Assembly (NCBI GenBank): GCA_010645155.1
Contig: CM021321.1
Location: 7,906,390-7,970,389 of the forward strand
DNA length: 64,000 nucleotides
Origin: Tigriopus japonicus
Lineage: Eukaryota > Arthropoda > Copepoda > Harpacticoida > Harpacticidae
Reading direction: 5' to 3'
Shown piece by piece: positions 55,918-64,000 of the stretch (positions are counted from its first letter, which is position 1; each line of letters begins with the position of its first letter). Both the position numbers and the translations under genes were made by a program. The notes below the pieces were generated by a model. That model was not told where the DNA came from and made no database searches. It saw only the letters and a list, made by a program, of their open reading frames with translations.

Positions 55918-57630
55918 TCAAATTCTCTTTATTTCGTGAACTCTTTTGTCTCTAGGATTTCTAGGAACTCCTTTATGAACAAATTTCATATGGTTTGCAA
56001 GGTTCCCAACAGCAGCACAACTATAATCACACAAATTACATCTGAAACAAACAAAACAGTCCGTTAATTACCATTTTCTATTAACTCTATCACCACCAGA
56101 TACTTACTTGTGTGGTTTCTCTCCAGTGTGAATCCGGTTGTGTTGCTCCAAGACGAATTTGGCCTTGAACTGTTTCCCGCAAGTTGTGCAAGTAAATCGT
56201 GCCGGTTGATGAATGCGTACGTGACTCTTGTATTTCTTATGATTGCCGCATCTCTTCCCGCAATCTGAACACTTGAACTCATCACTCTTCAAGTGAACGA
56301 GATTCATGTGAGCTTCTAACTTGTCGTCGGTGGGAAAGGTCTTCTCACATTGGTCGCACATACGCTCAGGTCCATGGAATTCCCTTATATGATACCGAAA
56401 CGCGGTCCGGGTTCCGAAAACTTTTCCACATTGATCACAAAAAAGATTCGTCCTCGGCTCACAATCCAGTATTCTAGGTCTCCGCAAAATAAAAACAGGC
56501 ACAGTTTTTTCAGGCTCTGGGGTAGGTTCAACAAGGGGAGGATCTTCATTTTTCAGTACATTATTGGAATCAGAATGATATTTGTCCATGTGATAAGTGA
56601 AATGTGTCTTCAAGCGGGCTACAAAATCGCACTGATCACATTGTAGAAAACAAGATGTTTTCTCGTGATTTTGCAACTCATCTTGGGTTTTGAAAGTTCG
56701 CCAACATAATAAACAGAAGTTAACTAATGGAATGAGATCTCCTTTGGCGTCCACCATAAACTTGGTTTTGTGACATGACTGAATATGATGAACCAACTCA
56801 TTTGAGTTCTTGGTAATACTGATACGCTTCCGGCAATTAGGACACGTCAATTCCTCGTTTTCCGGATGAGCCATCGATGAATGTTTGGTTAGCGCTGATG
56901 CCGAATTAAACTTATCTGGACAATGGTTGCATTTGAACTCTCCAAATTGATGGTGATACATTTGATGAATGCCCATGAATCGTTGAGCCACTTTCTGGAG
57001 ACAAGAAGGACACTTTACTCGGTCTCGTTCTTCCATCTGTATCTCTTCTTCAATCTCGCTAAAATTATACCCTTCCAAGGGTGCTCTCGTTGATTTCAAA
57101 GCCATACTAGTGTCTAGAATCTCATTGATATCAATTGGAGAGTCCGGAAATTCATCAATGGGATCAATCTCCTCGGCCTTAATGTGACTGTTACTAGAAA
57201 CACTGCTCTCAGTGACTTCCATTTCTTCACCCTGTTCCAATTTTTTACGAATCCGGCATTTCTGACACACATTAGAATCCTCAGATGAAGGAACAAGCCC
57301 TAAACAATCTTCAGCAAAAACGCAAGAAAGCGGGAAACCATCATCCAATGGTTTCATTCCGACACACGGAACCCCTCGATCAAAGAGCTGTCCGCATTTG
57401 GCGATAATCTCGGGATAGCTTTGAACGAATCCACTTTCACGGGTTCGACCCCAAATCCGCCAAAGATATTGATGAGTTACGGAGTGATACAAGATCGAAA
57501 CGCCAAAGTAGGGCTCGAAATTGAGCTGAAAATCGCTCTCCACTTTGAGAAATAAGCGCCATTGGCCCAAGGTAACTCGGGTGAATTTCAGGGGTTTGAG
57601 GCCATTATTGGGAGGTTCAGGAGGGTCCAT
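55918..57630 (-). CDS. Small-subfamily C2H2 zinc-finger protein, 548 aa, two coding exons
   Basis: Exon 1 57630-56108, intron 56107-56042 (66 bp), exon 2 56041-55918 ending TGA. N-terminal domain about 12-130, nearly identical to that of the 53069 gene, one module about 207-327, a finger about 330-352 (CDQCDFVAR), four array fingers from about 398 and the exon-2 finger (CNLCDYSCAAVGN) with a basic tail. The tandem spacing of start codons is 4561 bp and the 5' flanks are also similar, so the duplicated unit included promoter sequence. Compared with the 53069 copy it lacks the Lys-rich hexapeptide tract. Likely a nuclear DNA-binding regulator. Confidence 0.93.
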
Positions 57631-60583
57631 GGTTCTTCGACCACTAATTCTGTCAAAATTATAACGCAAGATTTCAGGAGATTAAAGGTTGTTTACACCA
57701 CCAGTGCCTCCAGATGCTTTAGGTCGAAAAGCGCAAAAAAAAGCCTAAGCTTTTTAAAAGCGCATGTGAAAGCGCCAGAAAAGAGCAAGACTCCCAAATC
57801 CAAGCTTTCTTCAGCATCAAAAACAAGTGCAATTACGAAAAGTGGTTGGAAATCTAGAGGTTGAAGAAAATGGCACAATGGGCATGCATAAAGTATTGAG
57901 CGTTTTAGATCGTTCTGCAAAAGTAGCATAGAGGTTTATAGAGTGAAGATACTAGAACAGGCCACTGGTGAAATTTCATAATGGGTAGCAAGGGTTATTT
58001 ATCATCAGCGACTAATTGAAACTTGCCAAAACCACGGATTTCGAAAAATATTGAATTCCAGTCGAAGTTTTGTCATGGCTAGTTTTGGTCACCCAAGGTT
58101 ATGATCAAGCGGGCCCAATACATGTTCAAATTAGTAAGTGGTATTTTTTGTCTGGATCTTGCTAGTCAAATTTCAACTTTAAAACTGACCAATAACTACT
58201 GATGGATTTCGAGCAAGTTTTCGAGTTTCGAGTTCACCGAACCGAGTCAAAACCGAACCGAACTATCCCGAACTTCCGAGTCCAAAACCGAACCGGAAGT
58301 CAGACACTGTCCCAGAAGCGTTATAAAAATAGAGTTTTTATGATGTCTTTCAATCTCACAATCTCAACTTGGTCTGTTTAGAAAGAACATGTTATCCTTT
58401 GATTGAATCAAAGTATCACCTAAAATCATTTTGAGGCCACATTGTATGTTCTGATGTTCTGAAACTATTATTTTGTCTAATCACACATGCGGCTCTATTG
58501 TCCTTTTATTATTATCTCTATGTCCATGATAGTAAACCTCAAAAGCGTGACTCAAAGTTATGTTCCTGACAAAAAACAACCGTTCTTTCTCTGTGGCTCA
58601 CAACTCTGATTAGTTCGATTTTTGTAATGGTAAAAAATCATTCCTGATTGTTTTCTGACAAAGTTCAAACTTGCAATATTTTAAAAGCTGAATTTAAGAC
58701 TATTTCCCGATTCAAGTATCCTTTTACCACTTATCAAAAAATGATGCATTTTGTATGTTATGTCTCATGTTTTCAGAATAATTCTAAAATAAACCAATAA
58801 GTTGCTGCTGAACAATGCTATTGCTAAATGCTACAAATAAAATTCTCCTTAAGGCTAAAATGCAAGTTTATTGTTTGTCACTCAGGGATGTAGGATTTTG
58901 TCAGCAAAAAAAGGGAGGGAGGGGTAAAACTTTTGGACCAAATGGAAAGGATTGGAATTAAAATTATGTAGAATCTGAAACTAAAAACGGCTTTGGTCTT
59001 TCTTTACTCAATTTAATCTGGTTTAAAAGTTTGAGTATTTTCTCAAATATATCTCATTTTGGCAAAATATTTTTTTTATGTTTTCACATAACTTGCCGCC
59101 CTTTACTGATAAATTGGGCTGAACACTTCATGAAAACGCATTTTATTACATTTTTTCTGATTTTTTTTATTTTTCAAGTTAATTTTTATTTTTTGCATGT
59201 TTTGGCATTTCTATTGAAGTGTTGTGTTTTTCTAGTTGATTTGCATTTTAAATGAAATTTGGTGTATTAAAAAAGTTCTGAAAAATACCTGATTGATCAA
59301 GAAAAGACACTTTTCCTCTTTTGAAAAGCCTGGCTGATTTTGTTTTTCAGATGAGGAATTGTGAGTAAGGAAGAGAAGGATTTTTTGAGCAACATGTGAT
59401 GAAAGTGCTTACCTTAAAGTTTTACACTTTTCCTTTGACATTTGTACTTCTAATATTGCCAATTAAGAAGGCGAGTTCAACTAGTTTCTGAAAATGTGTT
59501 GTAGGTAGTTTCCTTGAATTATCTCAATCAAATATTATTTCATGTGTATGCAAAAATGAAAGAAATGCACACACAATACTTGAGTGCTTTGGTAAAAGAA
59601 AGAACATGTGCAAAGCAATATGTTCAAGGTGCAGGCGTTTCAGACTTAAAGCACAATCAGTCCTTATGTTCTTTAAAAGTTTCTACTTTTTTGCATTTTC
59701 TTATTGTATTTTTTCTGCAGGCCTACTGAGGAGCAGTCAAACAACACTGGCCTTAGTATTCCTGACTAATGAGCCAAAGAATTTCTTTTACTCAACAAAA
59801 TATTAGTTTAAATTGATCAGAGTTAGTCAATCATCAGAATTGAAAAAAGATAACTTTTGTCACTTTCTATCTTAAAATCTTTGAAATAAAAAAATGACAT
59901 TGACATCAAAAAAACACAGAAAATTACGGCTTGGTTACACTTACACTTTGTAGCACATCTTCTATTCGAGAGGGTTATTGATGACCTATCCAGATTTTGA
60001 AAAGACAATAATGCCTGATATGATGTGACAGACTTAAAAAGATATCCCCCCCCCACTCACCCACAGAACCAAGTGTCTGCATACGGCAACCAATGTGTGA
60101 GGTCTCCAAATTATCATTCATCAGATATTGGGGACTGTCCTCTCGATTCTTTCAAAACTCAATAGTATAAAATCTTTGCTTATAATTAATGTTATGTATG
60201 TTGGCATTCATTCATATGAAATGTGAGAAAATTGCCAGTTTCATGGTTATTGTTGAGACTAACCATGACATTACAAGTATGCATCAAGGGTATTGATAGA
60301 TATTTAATGAAGGAAAAAAAGGCGGAGTAATTACATGAAAATAATAACAACACGGGAGAGGAGAAAAAAACGCGCTGTGTGTTAGTTTAAACGGGCATCC
60401 CAAACCCAATGATAGTGTCCTGATTGGTAAAAGCATTTTATGAGAGCTCTCAGGTCAAATTTGTAGAGTACAGTTTTAAACGGGGCTGATGAATTCTCCA
60501 CTTGCAAATTCAGTGGTATTTCTGAGCAATGTTGAAAAAGGTAATTTTTGAGTTGAATTCAATTCCTAGGTCTCATTGACGAC
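57631..60583. other. AT-rich region without a supported gene
   Basis: After the promoter of the 57630 gene there is only AT-rich sequence, with ACCGAACC-type simple repeats at about 58235-58300 and T-rich stretches. Open frames of 60-80 codons at 59031, 59514 and 59823 (minus) have no domains and biased composition. Nothing I can call. Confidence 0.5.
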
Positions 60584-61128
60584 TGGGGCCCAGGAAAATA
60601 TTTGCAAAAAGTGACAAAAAATCCAATATTTATTTTTTTCAAAAGTCCAAAATATTTGGAAAAAAGCCGCATATTTAAGAAATATTTTTTTACAAGGCCA
60701 TTTTTTTGGTATTTTTGTCTGTGTTTACCGATTTTCCAAATTTGTTTCTGGTGAAATTGATGCATTTGGCCGTTTTTTGGGGCAAACTTGACATGTAATT
60801 TGATTTAAACAATACAATTTTCAATTTGCCTCAATAGATGGCGCAGTTTTTTTTGTTTTTGACAGTAGCTTTGATTGTGAATGTCCAATCTTAGTACAAA
60901 TGCCATAGTGTAGAGATTTTTGTATTTTGGGTTCATTTTGGAAAGGCTCTATTGGGCACTTGTCATTCATTTGCTTTCCTCAATTTTGCCCGAAATATTT
61001 TTTACTAGAATATTCGAGAAAATATTCATTTTTTTCTTGAAACAGCCAAAATATTTAAAAAATCGAGGAAAACCGGAGAAATATTTTTGAAATATTTTAT
61101 ATTTAAAAAAATCTATTTCCGGGCCCTA
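60584..61128. mobile_element. Possible decayed element with GGGCCC-type inverted ends
   Basis: Begins TGGGGCCCAGGAAAATATTT and ends with the near-complement AATCTATTTCCGGGCCCTA. Internal AATATTT-rich stretches near both ends also pair. Similar ends bound 34823-34982. The flanking eight bases do not match, so this is an old or mis-bounded copy. Confidence 0.5.
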
Positions 61129-61179
61129 ATTATTATGTTAAAAAATCAAAAAGCCATGCTGAATAATTACAACTTAAGG

Positions 61180-61420
61180 CCAAAGACTAAACAGAAGCAC
61201 CCACAACCGTTTCTACCTCAAGATGGCGCTGATTGTCATTTTTCTTTTTGATTGAAGCTCAATTTTGCTTCCTTAAGAATGCTTGCTTGTATGGCGAGTT
61301 GTTCATTTTGAGAACAAGAGAGGGCGCACAAGTAGGATGTGTTGAGGGCATGCTAAATCACTTGAGAGCCATCTTGGTGAAGTGACTGTTGGTTTTCTTT
61401 AAAATCCTAAATACAGGGAC
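61180..61420 (+). repeat. Dispersed repeat R1 with an unoccupied TTAA site
   Basis: Closely similar to 35630-35713 joined to 38449-38590. The single TTAA at 61273-61276 corresponds exactly to the point where the other copy is interrupted by piggyBac. No coding potential recognised. Confidence 0.88.
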
Positions 61421-63069
61421 AAACAGCTTTTGTAAAAAAAATTGAGCCTTCCGCGCTTTCATACTGACGAAGTTTTTTTTGCTTATTTTTGGGGGGAATA
61501 TCTCAACTGCAAATCTTCTATTCTCAGTTTGACTTTAAATTTCTTCAAATTTGAGAGACTTTCTTGGGTTCACATGACACTTCCTTGGATTGCTTATTTT
61601 CCACTAGGTTTTGCTTTGGCAGACACACAATTTTTTTCACCCTCAAGCATTGCAAATTTGTTGGCAAAATGGACTTCATAATTTTTTATAATTGTCGAAA
61701 AAATATTTTTTTATTTTGTCATAGTCATTAAAATAGTTATTGTTGAGTGGCATGTTGGACAATATTTATCGATTTTAGGGTTCGAAATGCAATTTTTCGT
61801 TCTTTTGGCTGAAACTTGAAAAGGACAAGTGTTTTTTTCAAAAGAGGCGCAAGGCACGAGAGCCCAAAAAAGTGCGCAAAAGGCACCCTAAAAGGCGCAA
61901 AGTTTGCGCAAAAGTGCAAAATATGGAAGCACTGCATCGATCCTTTAAGAAATGCGAGATTGAGGAAAAATGGAAAATATCTTATATCAAGAATTCTTAT
62001 GTAGTAAAATTTTGATCAGCACGAAAAAGTTTCTTATATCGCGAAAATTTCTTAAACTGAGATATCTTATATGGAGATTCGACTGTAATTGATACATATT
62101 TTTTTGAAAGCATTTACTTTAAGTGTTTTAGGTAAAAGTACTTGTTTTTGAACTCATGAAGAAACAAAAAAAAAAGATTAAATCTAAACTTATTCATAGA
62201 CCACTGAATTCCAAGACTGTGCTGCCGCCGCCAATCATCAGATTCTCTTACATCAGTAAGGAAGAAACAGAATGTGGCGGGAGAGCATAATTGTTCAAGA
62301 AAAGTGGTTTTAAGTCCCTTTGAGAATGAGTTTCATATGCTTAGCCCCATGCCACAACACTGGCTACCCTCTGGAAGTTTAGAAATTGATTCCTGATCCC
62401 TGAACTTCAATGTTTTGTCCTGGAAATTTACAAATCCAACCTCTCTCCAAAAAGAAAAGTGAAAGAAGGCTAATTGTTGGGGAGGATGAAAGTCCAATAA
62501 AAGAAGAAAGATTGAACCCATAAGCCAAGCTTTCATCATGTAAGAACCAAGGTATTATAGGTACCAAGGTCTACCAAGGTCTACCAAGGTAAGGTATTTT
62601 ACCACTGAGAATTAGTACCAACTTCAAGCTGAGATTGTATTGCTGTCCTTGCAGAGTTGTCAACCATACCTCTAGAGAAGGATTTCTTAATTTAAAGGAT
62701 TTGAAACCACATCAGAAAAGTGCCTGTCTCAAATTATGTGACATTTAGGCAACTCAAGCTAATTCTCATTGGGTAGGGTTGGCCACATTTGCCATTCAAA
62801 AGGTGACAAGATCATTGACCATCAGACAACATGATTTCTTCTGATGGCAGCACAAGAACTTTTTACATTTTGAGTATTAAGTTCCTCCTGCAATTCATAG
62901 GTTCATGGTAGGCTTCTATTATTTAAAGAAATGACTTGAGACTTAATTCTTTTTGCAAGGTCCAAATCACAATTATAGAAAGCCTTCAATTTGCAGTCAC
63001 ACTTTTTTGTTTTGCCAGTTGCTTCTCACTCACAGTATTATAAACATCTTGAAAAATCATCTTGAAATG
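61421..63069. other. AT-rich region without a supported gene
   Basis: Contains a short ACCAAGGTCT triplication near 62556-62590. Open frames at 61442, 61816 and 62333 (minus) show no recognisable domain. Nothing else stands out. Confidence 0.5.
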
Positions 63070-63350
63070 TGATAAATTCGTCTGTGCAGTGCCTTTCATA
63101 TGTGTTTTTTAAATCGTAAGTTCGGTTCATTTGTTTCCTAGCAGTACTCCTTCATCTGCTATAGTGCCACAGTCTATGGTTGATGGCACACCCACCTTTG
63201 ATACACTTTAGTGACAGGAGCAAAATCACACCCAAATTTATTTTGGGAATCAGTCAAGTCTCAACTACTAATATATTCTTCATGGTGTGTGAGTTCATCT
63301 TGATGGCGGGGCTTGTTCTATTGGTGATTCAGCCACATACCTAAGTCCAT
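63070..63350 (+). repeat. Dispersed repeat R2, copy 2
   Basis: Same orientation as the copy at 55065-55345 and similar throughout. Beyond it, to the window end, only AT-rich sequence is seen. Confidence 0.85.
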
Positions 63351-64000
63351 TTACTTTTTCTAAATGTGAGTGAACCAAGAGAGTAAGATCAATTTAAGTG
63401 TTTGCATTGTGTGAGGCATAGTTTGGGGCATCTTTTAAGCTTAAAACAGATTATCTTCTTAAATTTGCCCAAAATTTCAACACAACTGCATTTGGTTCAT
63501 TGATCAAGTCACCAAAGAAAGAATTTTTATTTGATAATGGTTCTTGTAATGCTTCCCAACAATGAAGTGTTACTTGATGCACACAAAGAAATGTTCTTAA
63601 GCATATTTGGAAACTGTGGTAGTGTGATTTATATTGATTACTAATAACTATTTGAGTCCTTTCATAGGAGTGAATCAAATGAGAAACCCATGGGCTTGAT
63701 CATGTAATGGGAATGAGGAAGTAAGAAGGTGCACTCTGCCTGGATTGAAAAGAAGTTAGCTCTTCCTATTACTTAAAGAATTAATATAGTGTTATAAAGA
63801 TTGAGGAAATGAATAATGAAATAAAAAAATCCAACATCAAGCCAACAAAATTAGTTTATATCTATTGATATAGGAAACCAATGAAAGATCTAGAAATATC
63901 AAAGATTTTACAATATATGTCTTCATATGAATAAAGAATATCATTTGAGATTTCATTGTACTAATATGGCTGAACATCTGCTCGAGATTTATGGGAAAAA

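Noticed and set aside
1..57630. Calling the N-terminal domain ZAD
   Set aside because: The leading CxxC of ZAD is absent and the conserved Trp, MMYH and GMKPPD blocks do not belong to that family as I know it.
57562..57864. Lys/Ser-rich plus-strand frame resembling a histone-H1-type tail
   Set aside because: Half of it is antisense to the 57630 gene; no conserved domain and no corresponding frame near the sister gene.
1..64000. tRNA, rRNA or CRISPR features
   Set aside because: No cloverleaf-type A/B boxes, rRNA-like blocks or spacer-repeat arrays noticed; tandem repeats present are satellite-like without unique spacers.

Overview
This is eukaryotic, almost certainly metazoan and most likely arthropod DNA: an AT-rich background, short GT-AG introns, C2H2 zinc fingers joined by TGEKP linkers, and piggyBac, hAT-like and mariner mobile elements. 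I cannot name the species; a crustacean such as a copepod is a guess.

The window is a dense cluster of paralogous zinc-finger genes. There are twelve apparently functional copies or partial copies (149-1 minus, 1653 plus, 4160 plus, 11269 plus, 19448 minus, 20661 plus, 27919 plus, 31226 plus, 38731 plus, 43580 minus, 53069 minus, 57630 minus) and one decayed copy (about 7940-9974 plus). All intact copies share one design. An N-terminal domain of about 110 residues, which I do not recognise as ZAD, KRAB, BTB or SCAN, is followed by one to three copies of an atypical four-finger module, an acidic linker with short conserved motifs (KLEP, DPL), and a C-terminal array of five or seven fingers. 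In ten loci a phase-2 intron separates TGEKP(Y/F)K from one last conserved finger with a basic tail. The cluster splits into a large subfamily (about 860-1130 aa, three modules) from 1 to 41.5 kb and a small one (520-577 aa, one module) from 42 to 57.6 kb; the gene at 1653 is intermediate. The proteins are probably nuclear DNA-binding regulators, a lineage-specific expansion comparable to ZAD or KRAB zinc-finger clusters.

The spacers hold mobile elements. A piggyBac element (35714-38448) with TTAA duplications carries a transposase broken by a 17-bp triplication, and a paralogous unoccupied site lies at 61273. Five non-autonomous hAT-like elements have 8-bp duplications: 23691-25002, the inverted pair 44175-44897 and 44910-45615, and 47791-49809 nested in 47747-50445. 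There is a mariner transposase remnant near 25.9 kb, several fold-back or satellite-like repeats, and two hairpins near 27.6 kb with different stems and one identical 24-nt loop. From 57.7 kb to the end I see no convincing gene, only AT-rich sequence and repeat copies.

Gene models rest on reading the frame across each splice junction; all ten two-exon models join in frame. Untranslated exons, transcription starts and expression cannot be read from the sequence alone.
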